This document shows positions 17,560 through 26,857 of a stretch of DNA of 64,000 nt, piece after piece. The notes under the pieces were generated by a model, which saw only the letters and a program-made list of their open reading frames with translations, searched no databases and was not told the origin of the DNA. The DNA lies in NCBI GenBank assembly GCA_019115125.1, contig DXEG01000015.1, forward strand, positions 87,181 through 151,180. The letters are read 5' to 3'. The position numbers and the translations under genes were made by a program. How positions within the stretch are numbered: the stretch's first letter is position 1; each line of letters starts with the position of its first letter. The DNA comes from Candidatus Blautia faecipullorum. Its GTDB lineage: Bacteria; Bacillota; Clostridia; Lachnospirales; Lachnospiraceae.

Positions 17560-17690
17560 TATATTAATACAGATATGTTATTATAATGTACAGCATCTAA
17601 TATAATAATACTTCTATACTATTATATGATTTGCATTTTGGAATGTAAAGATGTGAAACACGATATGATATACGTAACAGCCATACAGTG

Positions 17691-17817
17691 GTCGGGAAGC
17701 ATAAAACATGCTTGCATGTTTTTGCGAGCGGACATCTGTATGAGCAGAGCGCCCGTTTATGAGTAAAACAGTGGCGTCAGCCACAGTAAGCACGCAGTGC
17801 GGTTTTACGAATGGCGC
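17691..17817. repeat. Highly structured intergenic element
   Basis: No ORF. First hairpin: AAAACATGC-TT-GCATGTTTT (17703-17722). Then a multi-branch fold: outer GCGCC (17749-17753) with GGCGC (17813-17817); GTAAAAC (17763-17769) with GTTTTAC (17802-17808); inside, two small hairpins GTGGC-GTCA-GCCAC (17771-17784) and GCAC-GCA-GTGC (17790-17800). The nested perfect pairings argue for selection. It could be a dispersed repeat of the REP/MITE kind, a structured leader, or a small RNA. Confidence 0.6.
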
Positions 17818-17864
17818 GGGCTGAACTGCTACTTATATACCGTGTAAACGAAGGAGGAAAAAAG

Positions 17865-18446
17865 ATGTTCCCTGTATCTGATTTTTTAATATACTGTTTT
17901 GTTACCGCCTATACGCCCGGCGCGAATAATCTATTATCCATGAGCAACGCGGCCCGTCTGGGCTTTAAGAAGAGCTTTAAATTTAATCTGGGCATTACGG
18001 CAGGCTTTTTTATTGTTATGAATATCTGCACCTTATTCAGCTCTGTCCTGTATTCCGCGCTCCCCAAGATCAAATTTATCATGCAGATCTTAGGAGCCGC
18101 GTACATGCTGTACCTAGCGTGGAAAATATGGAAATCAAATTCTGATTTTGAGGTAGAGAACGACAAAACTGCAGGCTTCTTCCCTGGAATGATCCTGCAG
18201 TTTATGAATCCCAAAATCTATATTTACGCCATCACCACCATGTCGCTGTACATACTGCCTGTCTTTCACTCAATACCCGCGCTGATTGGATTTACTCTCG
18301 TATTGACTGTAATAGGCGCTTCGAGCTCCTTCGTGTGGGCCTTATTCGGCTCCATTTTCTGCAGATTTTTTGCCAGACATACGAAAGCAGTCAATCTTAT
18401 TATGGCTTTATTGTTGGTGTACTGCGCGGTCTCATTATTTTTATGA
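17865..18446 (+). CDS. LysE/RhtB-type amino-acid exporter
   Basis: 193-residue protein with six helices; the ATG at 17865 follows AGGAGG by 7 nt, while the frame from 17811 runs through the structured element. Family features: the N-terminal TPGANNLLSMSNAARLG (normally TPGPN), the GITAGFFI helix, and QFMNPKIYIYAITTMSLY in the middle. These exporters remove surplus amino acids or related solutes. The neighbouring divergent XRE-cupin protein is a likely regulator. Confidence 0.88.
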   Translation: MFPVSDFLIYCFVTAYTPGANNLLSMSNAARLGFKKSFKFNLGITAGFFIVMNICTLFSSVLYSALPKIKFIMQILGAAYMLYLAWKIWKSNSDFEVENDKTAGFFPGMILQFMNPKIYIYAITTMSLYILPVFHSIPALIGFTLVLTVIGASSSFVWALFGSIFCRFFARHTKAVNLIMALLLVYCAVSLFL

Positions 18447-18511
18447 CCGGGCCGCGCCTTGATTACTTCGGAAGCGCTTCAGGAAAATGGACCATCGCAA
18501 ATGGCAGTTCG

Positions 18512-19000
18512 TTATTTGTGATATTCCCATTTTTCTTCCAGGATTTCGTAATCCGCCCATTCCGTATTGGGTTTTGTTTCCGTCTTCCTAAATCCAAATT
18601 TTCCGTAAAGATGTCTGGCAGGTTTCAAAATATCAATCGTCCATAAAATTATATCGTTATAGTCATGCTCTCTGCAAAACTTCATAGCCGTTTCCAACAA
18701 CTGATTCCCAATCCCCATTCCCTGTATTTCCATATCAACACCAAACCAGCGAAGCTGGGCCTCATGTTCATGCTTTTTAATGATCGCGATACAGCCCACA
18801 ATTTTATTGTCCCGCTCCGCTATCCATAACTGATTTCCTTTCGGATCGTCAAATAACTCAGCCATTCCGCGAATAAAATACGCTTCTACTGAGCCGTTGA
18901 AATGATACTGCTGTTCATATAGCTTATAGTAAAAATAACAGGCAAGGCTGGGATCCCCCGGACGATAGGTTCTGATCGAAATATCATTTTTATTGCTCAT
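18512..19000 (-). CDS. GNAT acetyltransferase
   Basis: 162-residue GNAT-fold N-acetyltransferase. The acetyl-CoA loop is seen as VDMEIQGMGIGNQLLETA (Q/RxxGxG/A), and the closing strands as LYGKFGFRKTET. Its start overlaps the end of the MarR gene by 11 nt, so the pair is transcribed together from the promoter at 19502-19530. MarR-GNAT pairs often protect against a toxic amine or antibiotic; the substrate is unknown. Confidence 0.88.
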   Translation of the reverse strand: MSNKNDISIRTYRPGDPSLACYFYYKLYEQQYHFNGSVEAYFIRGMAELFDDPKGNQLWIAERDNKIVGCIAIIKKHEHEAQLRWFGVDMEIQGMGIGNQLLETAMKFCREHDYNDIILWTIDILKPARHLYGKFGFRKTETKPNTEWADYEILEEKWEYHK

Positions 19001-19457
19001 GGTTTTCTTCCTCCTGACTGTAATTCGTTTTTGAAAATATATCTATGATCCGCTTCATTGACTTACATAAATCCTCACAGGTAACTGGAGTAAAATTTTC
19101 TATCAGTTTCAGGATTTCCTGGTTTGTGATGCGGATCAGCCTGTCCGTCTCTTTTTCTCCTTTGGGCGTCAGTTTAATGATAAGATTTCTTTTGTCCGCC
19201 TTTGAAACTTCCCGCGTAATCATCTCTTTTTGCCCAAAATTACGAATCAACCGGCTGATATAGCTTTTATCCAGATGAAGTATCTCTGTTAAATCATTTG
19301 CCCTCATCTGGCCATTCTGCTTCAGTTCAAATAAAATCCGTGTTTCAGTGACAGAATATCCAGAGTTCAGATAGTTTCGATTAAGAAATCCTAAAAGTAC
19401 CGTATAAAAGCGATTAAATTCTCTGATTTGATAAATCGTTTCCTTTCTTTTCTCCAT
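18990..19457 (-). CDS. MarR-family regulator
   Basis: 155-residue winged-helix regulator. The centre reads SVTETRILFELKQNGQMRAN, DLTEILHLDKSYISRLIRN (recognition helix), then the wing KADKRNLIIKLTPKGE, typical of MarR. The start at 19457 is chosen because GGAG lies 8 nt upstream; the longer frame to 19487 would start inside the promoter. It likely represses its own two-gene operon by binding the inverted repeat just upstream. Confidence 0.9.
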   Translation of the reverse strand: MEKRKETIYQIREFNRFYTVLLGFLNRNYLNSGYSVTETRILFELKQNGQMRANDLTEILHLDKSYISRLIRNFGQKEMITREVSKADKRNLIIKLTPKGEKETDRLIRITNQEILKLIENFTPVTCEDLCKSMKRIIDIFSKTNYSQEEENHEQ

Positions 19458-19477
19458 TGTATCATCTCCAAACAAAA

Positions 19478-19533
19478 AAGTTGACAAAAGCCACTATATG
19501 AAATATATCTCAATTAGTAGCTTTTGTCAACTT
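19478..19533 (-). promoter_or_regulatory. Inverted repeat: marR promoter/operator and upstream terminator
   Basis: Two 19-nt arms (19478-19496 and 19515-19533, one mismatch) spaced by 18 nt. On the minus strand TTGACA (19530-19525), 17 nt, TATATT (19507-19502) forms a consensus promoter for marR. The same repeat folds on the minus strand into a long stem followed by six T, so it can terminate the condensation-protein operon that ends at 19559. The symmetry also creates TTGACA-N17-TATATC on the plus strand. Confidence 0.8.
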
Positions 19534-19558
19534 ATTTTTTCAACATCATATACGCTTC

Positions 19559-21370
19559 CTACATCCGCAGCTTTTTCCGGAACTCCCGCAGGGTATTTTT
19601 CTGTCGGAAAATAAACAAACCTGCCAGTGTCAGAAAGCTTAAACCGGCACAGATCACAGAGGGATACCGGAAACGCACCAGTCCGGTCCACACAAGGATC
19701 ATGGGGATACACCCCGCTATGGCCGCCTGCACCAGATAAAACAGATATTCCTCCGGTTCCAGACGGCTGACCCTGGCGATCACAGGCATGGAGCCCAGGA
19801 CGGCCATAGCTCCGAAGGGCAGGACAAAATCCAGGGACCAGCCTCTCCAGCCGGTAAATATATCCCACAAGACAGTGATCACCGTTATGATCAGAAGCTG
19901 CCACAATTCATTCTTGAGGATATTTCTCCGTTTGGTGTAGGCTACCATCACCACCATCCACGCGCACAGGCATCCTGCTCCCGCGAACCAGAACCAATTC
20001 AGAGTATCCAGGGTAATATAGTTGATCATGCCGCAGACCACCGCCACGGCGATACACAAAAACGTAAAAATCTGGACGAGCTTTCTGCTCTCCTGCTTCT
20101 GCTCCTCCCCGCATCCCGGAAAATCATTCTGCTCTTCCTTAAAGGGAATCCCCTCTCTTTTCAGCAGCTTCAGCAAATTTCTCTGGATACTGTCGTCCGG
20201 GATTTTGGAGGTAAGCCCCAGAAGAAGCTCGTCTCCGTAGGAGCAGGAACAAAGCTGCAGAGAATTGGTACTGGTAAAAAATCCGAACCGTTCAATATAA
20301 TTCTGATATTCCTCCGGAAGGCGGATCACGCCGATGTTGGAATAAACGGACGTAATACTTCTGCTGCCCAGCTGGGCTCCCACCATAAAGAAATAGCGCT
20401 TTACCTCCAGCGGGACGGCACGTATAAGCGGATTTTTTTCCAGCCTGACATAGCCGTTCATATGCTCCGCGATCTTTTCTTTTACAAGCTCTGTCTCAAA
20501 CTGCTTTTTTACATGCTCCAGCACATCCTGAAAGGCGGTGCCGTCTGTAAATGTATACCCCACCTCGATCCACCCGAAAAAATTCCCCATGGACTGAGAC
20601 GGAAAATAATTACGAAGATTTACCGGAACCATAAGGGCCACAGGTTTTTTCTGACGGCTCCTGGGAATCTCCTCATGGATCGCCCAGATCAGCGCCGCCG
20701 AAATAAAGGCCGTGACGGACGCCCCATAGGATCTTGCCTTTTCAAGCATCTCTTTTACAGGAATTGAAATTTCCAGGATCTGCATCTCGCTGTGGGCCAG
20801 TTTTTCACCCTTCAGGCGGACGGCAGCGGGATTTTTCTTTTTATTTTTAGGAGAGTCAGAGCTGTAATACTGCGAGAAGCTGTCCTCCTCCTGATCCCTG
20901 GCCGTTATCTTTTCTTCTGGAAGGATTCTTGGGATCTTCTCCTCCGGGTGAGCCAGGATCACATAATTCTGTACAAGCTCTTTCAGAAAATTTACGGCTC
21001 CTGTCCCGTCGGTAAGGGCATGATAAACCTCAAAATTAATACGGTTCTGAAAGTAGGTCACCTCGAATAAAAGAGACTTTTTATCCGGAATATACAGATG
21101 GCTGCAGGGCGGTTTTTTCTCTTCTCTGGCCAAAGGCCGGATATCCCTCCGCTCCAGATAAAACCAGAACAGCCCCTTCCTCAGAACCGCCTGAAACAAC
21201 GGATATTTTTCCATAGTCTGATCCAGCGCCTCCTGAAGGAGCTCAGGCTGGACGGTCTCTTTCAGCTCACAGTAAAACCGGAACACCCTGGTGTCGTTTT
21301 TCCCTGTTACAAGTGGAAAAGCCAGGGCGGCGTTATCTAATTTTCTCCATCTCGAATATCTTTTTTCCAT
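19559..21370 (-). CDS. Condensation-domain acyltransferase with membrane C-terminus
   Basis: About 603 residues from the ATG at 21370. Residues about 1-415 have the chloramphenicol-acetyltransferase/condensation fold (alcohol acetyltransferase type): LFQAVLRKGLFWFYLE, the active-site-like YHALTDGTGAVNFLKEL (HxxxDG in place of HHxxxDG), and NFFGWIEVGYTF near the C-terminal half. Residues about 440-600 hold six hydrophobic helices resembling DUF6320. The function would be acyl or amide transfer at the membrane. It follows the hydrolase gene on the same strand, separated by about 100 nt; the two are probably a functional pair. Substrate unknown. Confidence 0.8.
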   Translation of the reverse strand: MEKRYSRWRKLDNAALAFPLVTGKNDTRVFRFYCELKETVQPELLQEALDQTMEKYPLFQAVLRKGLFWFYLERRDIRPLAREEKKPPCSHLYIPDKKSLLFEVTYFQNRINFEVYHALTDGTGAVNFLKELVQNYVILAHPEEKIPRILPEEKITARDQEEDSFSQYYSSDSPKNKKKNPAAVRLKGEKLAHSEMQILEISIPVKEMLEKARSYGASVTAFISAALIWAIHEEIPRSRQKKPVALMVPVNLRNYFPSQSMGNFFGWIEVGYTFTDGTAFQDVLEHVKKQFETELVKEKIAEHMNGYVRLEKNPLIRAVPLEVKRYFFMVGAQLGSRSITSVYSNIGVIRLPEEYQNYIERFGFFTSTNSLQLCSCSYGDELLLGLTSKIPDDSIQRNLLKLLKREGIPFKEEQNDFPGCGEEQKQESRKLVQIFTFLCIAVAVVCGMINYITLDTLNWFWFAGAGCLCAWMVVMVAYTKRRNILKNELWQLLIITVITVLWDIFTGWRGWSLDFVLPFGAMAVLGSMPVIARVSRLEPEEYLFYLVQAAIAGCIPMILVWTGLVRFRYPSVICAGLSFLTLAGLFIFRQKNTLREFRKKLRM

Positions 21371-21472
21371 TTCAATCAGCTTTCTTTTTCTGCTTATATG
21401 ATATGTCTGTTCATTCTGTCTGGTTCCGGAAAAACACGCCGCTTTCCGTGCTTTCAGTGTCATTCCACAGGA

Positions 21473-22453
21473 CTACTCTTCCTCCGCGCCCGGCTTCTGT
21501 CCCAGAAAATCATTGATATATCCAAAACTTTCCTGTACATGAAAAAGCTTGATCCCCAGCGCGAAATATCCGTGGAGAGCGCCCGGGATCCTGCGGATCT
21601 CCACCTGGTTTCCCGCCTCCAAAAGCCTTCTGCCGTATTCCTCCCCCTCGTCCCTGAGGGGATCCAGCTCCGCCGTCAGGATCAGCGTCCGGGGCATATC
21701 CGTCAGATCCTGTTCCATCAGAGGAGCAAAGTAGGGATTCTGAAGGTCCTCGGGGCAGCTCTCATACAGTTTCAGATAATCCTGCATTTTCACCGCTGTC
21801 AGAAGATAACCCTCCCCGTTCTCCTGAACCGAAGGATAGGGCGAGGCTTCCGTATAACAATTATTCAGGGCGGGATAGATCAGGATCTGCCTTTCGATCT
21901 TAAAATCTCCGGTATCTCTTGCCCTCAGCGCAACCGCCGCAGCGAGATTTCCTCCGGCGCTGTCTCCCATAATGGTGATTTTATCAGGCTCCGTATTCAG
22001 GACAGAACGATTTGTACAGAGAGCCTTCGCCGCAGCGTAGCAGTCCTCCAGAGGCGTGGGGAAACGATGCTCCGGCGCCAGACGGTACTCCACAGAGGCT
22101 ACGATCTGCCCTGTAGACTGAGACATCCGGGCACACACCCGGTCATAGGTCTCCACGCTCTCCGTCACCCATCCGCCTCCATGGAAGAAAAGAAGAACAG
22201 GAAGGCTCTGCTTTCCGGAAATTCCCTCCTTCATCATTTTTTCCGACGGGAAATAAAGGCGGACAGGTACCTCATAATCTTTATTATACACCTTTGTATC
22301 CAGCTTTTTCCAAAAAATCTTCATTGGATCCAGTTTTTTCAGATCCGCCAGCTTTCTTGACGCCTCCACCTCGATATTCCCATAGGAAAGGGCATGAAGG
22401 ATCGTCCTCATGGTCTTTGAAATAAATGTTCCGTCTTTTAACTGATCTGCCAT
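21473..22453 (-). CDS. Alpha/beta hydrolase, HSL-type esterase
   Basis: 326-residue esterase of the hormone-sensitive-lipase group: oxyanion motif FFHGGGWV, VEYRLAPEHRFPTPLED, nucleophile elbow GDSAGGN, acid Asp in TAELDPLRDEG and the catalytic His in GALHGYF. Soluble, no signal peptide. Its first codons overlap the last 16 nt of sbcC, so it is translationally coupled. Expected activity: short-chain ester or amide hydrolysis, perhaps acting with the downstream acyltransferase. Confidence 0.93.
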   Translation of the reverse strand: MADQLKDGTFISKTMRTILHALSYGNIEVEASRKLADLKKLDPMKIFWKKLDTKVYNKDYEVPVRLYFPSEKMMKEGISGKQSLPVLLFFHGGGWVTESVETYDRVCARMSQSTGQIVASVEYRLAPEHRFPTPLEDCYAAAKALCTNRSVLNTEPDKITIMGDSAGGNLAAAVALRARDTGDFKIERQILIYPALNNCYTEASPYPSVQENGEGYLLTAVKMQDYLKLYESCPEDLQNPYFAPLMEQDLTDMPRTLILTAELDPLRDEGEEYGRRLLEAGNQVEIRRIPGALHGYFALGIKLFHVQESFGYINDFLGQKPGAEEE

Positions 22454-25400
22454 TTCACACGGCTTCCTTTCTCATCTTTCTCTACAAGAAGCTGATCCTC
22501 GATCTCCTGCTTCAGCTCCGTCACATGGGAGATGATCCCGATCAGTCTGGAGCCCTCCGCCATCCTGAGCAGCACTTTCACCGCCTGGTTTCTGGAATGT
22601 TCGTCAAGAGAGCCGAAGCCCTCGTCGATAAACATCATATCCAGATGGATGGACGCGGAGCTCTGCTGGATCTGATCAGCCATTCCCAACGCCAGGGAAA
22701 GAGCGGCCATGAAGGATTCTCCTCCCGAAAGCGTCCGCACCTCCCGCTCCTTACCTGTGACTGTGGAATAAACCATCAGGTCGAGACCTCTGTTTTTTCC
22801 CTCTCCGGCTTTTTTGAGATCGTACATCCGAAGCTCGAACTGGCCCGCGGACATCTCCCGGAACCTGCGGTTTGCGGCGCGGAGGATCCGCTCCAGATAA
22901 TACCTCTGCACATAGGTTTCCAGATCCATTCTGGAACCGCTGACATTGCCGGAGGCCATCCGGTAAAGGCCGTCCAGCCGGGCATGTTCCGCTACGGTTC
23001 TCTGCCTCTCCTCTATTTTCGGCGCCAGAGAATCATATGCCTCCTGATTCGTTTTCAGGAGAGACTGACATAGATTTTTATCTGCTTCCGCAGCCCTCTG
23101 TCTCTCCTCCGCTTCCTCCGCCGCTTTTCTCAGTTCTTCCAGAACCGGAGGCTTTCTGTCTCCAATATACTCCTTCATGGAATCTCTCACCTGCGCCGCC
23201 GTATCCCTGCGTCTTTTATAATCGCTGATCTCCCTGCCAAGCTCTTCCGCATAACCTTCGCTATAGGCGTCTGTAAGATCCTTCCATCCGGTCTCGTCAA
23301 AGCCCCTCTTCTTCATTTCCTTCTGATACTCCGCCGTCCTTCCGGCAAGCTTTTGTTCTTCCATCGGAAGCTCTCCGGAATACTGAGCAATAAGGGTCTC
23401 TGTCTTATCTTTTTCCGTTCTGCAGGCTCCCCTTACTTTTTCTGCTTTATCATAAATATCTTTGCAGCGGTCTCTTCTCTCCCGGGCCAGACGCTCCCGC
23501 TCCCGGGCCTCTTCCGGGGAGGCGAACTCCGCGGAGCCGGAAAGCCCCGAACGCTCCGCCCGGCAGGCGGCCAGCTCCTTTTCCGCCTGTCCTGCCTGTT
23601 CCTCCGCGGATTCCGCGGAAGCTTTCTGTAATTCCTTTGTTTTTTCCAGTTCCTCCAAAGAACGGCGGAGCCGACGCAGAAGCTCTGTCTCTCTCCTGCA
23701 CTTTCCGTCCTCCTCCTGAACAGAAAGGGCCCAGCGCCTTATGGTATCCGCCGCCTGCTCCCAGGTCATTTCCACGGAAGCCCCCGGGATCACCGCTGTG
23801 ATTTTTTCCTTCAGCCGCCGCCACTTATCCTGAAAGTCCGCTTTTCCCGCTTCGGCCGCGGCCCGGGCGGATCCGGCCTCTTCCGCCCGCTTCTCCTGAG
23901 TCTGCCTGAATCTCTCCTTCTCTTCTTCCAGCCTGGAAAGTCTCTCCTCTGACACATCTCCGTACTTCTCTTCCCACTTACAGGGCGCGGGATGGCTGAG
24001 GGAGCCGCACACGGGACAGGGCCTGCCTTCCTCAAGGGTTCTGGCAAGAAGACCCGCCTGGGCGTCCAGAAACATCTGCCTCATTTTTTCATAGACCGCG
24101 CCTGTCTCCTGATATTTTTCTCTGGCTGAAACATAGGCCGCCTGGACTTTTTCCGCTTTTTGACTCTTTTCCTTTGCGGCATCAAATGCCTCCTTCAAAG
24201 CTTCGCTGTCCTTTGTCAGCTCCTCTGACAGGCGCTTTTTTTCATCCAGAAGCGGCAGCCTGCGCTCCGCCTCCGAAAGTTTTGCTTCCTCTTCCCTCCA
24301 GGTCTTTTCCTGCTCCTCCAGCTCCCTCTGCTTTTTCTTTTCAGACTCCGCTTTTTTGCGGGCTTTTTTCAGAGCCGTCTCCGCGGAGGCGATTTTCTGG
24401 TCTGCTTCCTTTATTTTCTCGAACAGCGCAAGAGCCGCCTTCGTCTTTTCTGATATTCTGCTGAAATTCTCCTGCTCCCGGTCATAAGCTTCCCTGGCCC
24501 CATCCGCCTCCTGAAAGGCCTTTTCGGATTTTTTCAGAAGGCCGGGAAGCTGTTCCTGATTTTCCTTCAATGTGAGACGGATCCGGCGGACGGATTTTTC
24601 CGCCTCCTCCATCCATTCGTATTTTTTCAGAATTTCAAAGGCTCCTTTCAGTTGTTCTGCCAGAGCCTCCTTTTTCTGTATCTCTTCGGCCTGCTTCCCG
24701 CAGGCTTCCAGTTCCTCTTCAGCCTCTTTCAGCCTTTGATACAGCTTTTCCAGATCCTCCGCCCCTTTCAGGGCGTCTCTTTTTTTATCCCTGCTTTCGG
24801 CGGCCTCCCTGTATTCCTTCTCCGCTTTTTTGCAATTCTTTTTCACCGCTTCCGTAAGGAGTCGCAGTTCTTCCGTAAATTCCCCGGCAGACGCCAGAAC
24901 GCCCTCTGAAATCTGCTTTTTCAACTCTGTGATCCGGCTTTCCCGCTCGTAGTCCTCCGGGATCCTCACCCGCTCCGCCTCGGTCTGACACCGGGTCTTC
25001 AGCGTGTCAAGCTCCTTCTCCTTCCGGCGTTTCCGGTCTCCCAGCTCCTCCGTGATCTTCTGATACATGCCGGTATTAAAGAGCCTGCGGAAGATCACCT
25101 TTTTATCGTCAGATTTCGCCCGGAGCAGCTCCATAAATTCGCCCTGGGCGATCATTGCCACCTGCATAAACTGGCCCTTCGTCAGTCTTACGATCTCCAG
25201 GAGCTTTTTGTCGGCCTCCTTCTGAGGGTACTCCCTTCCGTCCGGCATCAGCAGCGAGACCGTTCCGGCAATCTCCCGTGTTCCCACACCTTTCGCCGCT
25301 CCCCTGGTGATCAGCTTCAGATGCCGGGGCGTCCGGCGTACCGTATAAATTTCCCGGTCCCTCTCTGTCCCCTCCGCAAAAACAAGCTCCACAAAGGGCT

Positions 25401-25629
25401 CTCTGCCGTAATCCGAATAATGACTCTGAAGTACGGTTCCTTCTTTTTTGTTAGCTGTGGAGCTTGCCTCTCCGTACAGGGCAAACACAATGGCGTCAAA
25501 GATCGTCGTCTTTCCCGCGCCCGTATCTCCTGTGATCAGAAAAAGATTCTGATCCGGCTTTGCAAAATCAATAACTGTTCTTTCTCCATAGGAACCAAAC
25601 GCCTGCATGGTCAGTCTCAGCGGCCGCAT
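22438..25629 (-). CDS. sbcC: Exonuclease subunit SbcC
   Basis: 1063-residue SMC-like ATPase that with SbcD cuts hairpins and processes DNA ends. Walker A GDTGAGKTTIFDA near residue 33-46; long coiled coils rich in Glu/Lys/Ala; zinc hook CPVCG near residue 538, close to mid-protein; ABC signature LSGGESFMAALSLALGMAD and Walker B MMFIDEGFGSLDE near the end. AGGAGG before the ATG lies inside the sbcD 3' end, with sbcD and sbcC separated by 1 nt. Confidence 0.97.
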   Translation of the reverse strand: MRPLRLTMQAFGSYGERTVIDFAKPDQNLFLITGDTGAGKTTIFDAIVFALYGEASSTANKKEGTVLQSHYSDYGREPFVELVFAEGTERDREIYTVRRTPRHLKLITRGAAKGVGTREIAGTVSLLMPDGREYPQKEADKKLLEIVRLTKGQFMQVAMIAQGEFMELLRAKSDDKKVIFRRLFNTGMYQKITEELGDRKRRKEKELDTLKTRCQTEAERVRIPEDYERESRITELKKQISEGVLASAGEFTEELRLLTEAVKKNCKKAEKEYREAAESRDKKRDALKGAEDLEKLYQRLKEAEEELEACGKQAEEIQKKEALAEQLKGAFEILKKYEWMEEAEKSVRRIRLTLKENQEQLPGLLKKSEKAFQEADGAREAYDREQENFSRISEKTKAALALFEKIKEADQKIASAETALKKARKKAESEKKKQRELEEQEKTWREEEAKLSEAERRLPLLDEKKRLSEELTKDSEALKEAFDAAKEKSQKAEKVQAAYVSAREKYQETGAVYEKMRQMFLDAQAGLLARTLEEGRPCPVCGSLSHPAPCKWEEKYGDVSEERLSRLEEEKERFRQTQEKRAEEAGSARAAAEAGKADFQDKWRRLKEKITAVIPGASVEMTWEQAADTIRRWALSVQEEDGKCRRETELLRRLRRSLEELEKTKELQKASAESAEEQAGQAEKELAACRAERSGLSGSAEFASPEEARERERLARERRDRCKDIYDKAEKVRGACRTEKDKTETLIAQYSGELPMEEQKLAGRTAEYQKEMKKRGFDETGWKDLTDAYSEGYAEELGREISDYKRRRDTAAQVRDSMKEYIGDRKPPVLEELRKAAEEAEERQRAAEADKNLCQSLLKTNQEAYDSLAPKIEERQRTVAEHARLDGLYRMASGNVSGSRMDLETYVQRYYLERILRAANRRFREMSAGQFELRMYDLKKAGEGKNRGLDLMVYSTVTGKEREVRTLSGGESFMAALSLALGMADQIQQSSASIHLDMMFIDEGFGSLDEHSRNQAVKVLLRMAEGSRLIGIISHVTELKQEIEDQLLVEKDEKGSRVKWQIS

Positions 25630-25630
25630 C

Positions 25631-26785
25631 CTACTTCACCTCCTGAACCGTATGGATCACATCCCGAAGGATTTCTTTTTCTTCGTCGTCCAGCTCTGTC
25701 AGAAAAGAACAGCAGAGCTCATAAGGATCCGGCATTTCCTCCGCCGTTTTCATCTCCTCTGTGTACTCTGCCCTTCTCCTGTTTTCCCGCCGGATTTCCA
25801 GAAGGCCTGGAAAGCTATTACGGAGCCTGTCCTGCATATCGATCACATCCAGATCCACTTTGTCTGTCAGAATAACAGACACATAATCTCCGCAGGCCTG
25901 TCCCAGCACCTCTTCAAGACTGCCTCTGATAACCCGGAGCTGGCGCAGCGGCTTCAGCGGAAGGACGGAAATCTTCGCCGCTTCCCCCTTGGCGCCCAGT
26001 TCAACCATCAAAATCCCTTTCTGCTGCCCGGCCTCGCTTACGGAACAGGCCAGGGGCGTTCCGCAGTATCGGAAACAGTCCTTTCCCGCCTTCATGGGCT
26101 TATGGATATGTCCCAGGGCTCCATAATCAAAAAGCTCCAGAATATCCCCTGTTACCTGATCTATGTTTCCCACCGTCCGTATCTCCGATTCCATTCTCTC
26201 CACCTGATCCGCCTGTTTTCCCACAGGGAGGTAAAACTGGTGGCTGACAAGGACATTTCTCCGGGCTGTGTCGATATGTTCCCGAAGGATCAGCCTGTGC
26301 ACCGTATCGTTATAGGACAGATTGTTCCCGTTTTCCTCTGTTCCTGTTATCATTTTCACCATGGAAGGCTTCACGAAGGGGAGCAGGTAAAAATTCACCG
26401 GCCCGTATTCGTCCTCCATTGTCACCTTTTCAATATGCTCCTCTTCTCTCTGGGGAGGCTGCCCGATCATATAAAGCTTCTGCCGGGAAAGTATATTCCG
26501 GAAGCAGTTTACCCTGGGCGCGCTGTCGTGATTCCCGCTGATCATCATGATCACCGCCTGGGGCAGAGCCTCCCGCAGCTCGGCAAGAAAGCGGTCGAAA
26601 ACCTCCACCGCCTCGGCGGAAGGCACCGCCTTGTCATAAATATCTCCCGCGATCACAACGGCGTCCGGCTTCTCCTCCGCCGCCTTCTCCACGATCTGAC
26701 CCAGGATATATTCCTGATCCTCCCTGAGATCCCTGTTCATTAATTTTAACCCGATATGCAAGTCTGATAAATGAAAAAATTTCAT
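25631..26785 (-). CDS. sbcD: Exonuclease subunit SbcD
   Basis: 384-residue Mre11-type metallophosphoesterase nuclease: HLSDLHIG, VIAGDIYDKA, ISGNHDS, LVSHQFY and ALGHIHKP supply the two-metal ligands in order. C-terminal cap domain with the acidic tail. First gene of the sbcDC-hydrolase-acyltransferase run on the minus strand. Confidence 0.97.
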   Translation of the reverse strand: MKFFHLSDLHIGLKLMNRDLREDQEYILGQIVEKAAEEKPDAVVIAGDIYDKAVPSAEAVEVFDRFLAELREALPQAVIMMISGNHDSAPRVNCFRNILSRQKLYMIGQPPQREEEHIEKVTMEDEYGPVNFYLLPFVKPSMVKMITGTEENGNNLSYNDTVHRLILREHIDTARRNVLVSHQFYLPVGKQADQVERMESEIRTVGNIDQVTGDILELFDYGALGHIHKPMKAGKDCFRYCGTPLACSVSEAGQQKGILMVELGAKGEAAKISVLPLKPLRQLRVIRGSLEEVLGQACGDYVSVILTDKVDLDVIDMQDRLRNSFPGLLEIRRENRRRAEYTEEMKTAEEMPDPYELCCSFLTELDDEEKEILRDVIHTVQEVK

Positions 26786-26857
26786 AGTCTGCCGTCCTTT
26801 ATGTTGTGTGTCTGTTTCTCTGTAATTCCAAAGCTGCGGAAGTTCTCCTGACGAAAT

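Noticed and set aside
19481-19509. Plus-strand promoter TTGACA-N17-TATATC at the marR repeat
   Set aside because: It is the mirror image forced by the inverted repeat and points into the 3' end of a minus-strand gene; no plus gene follows.
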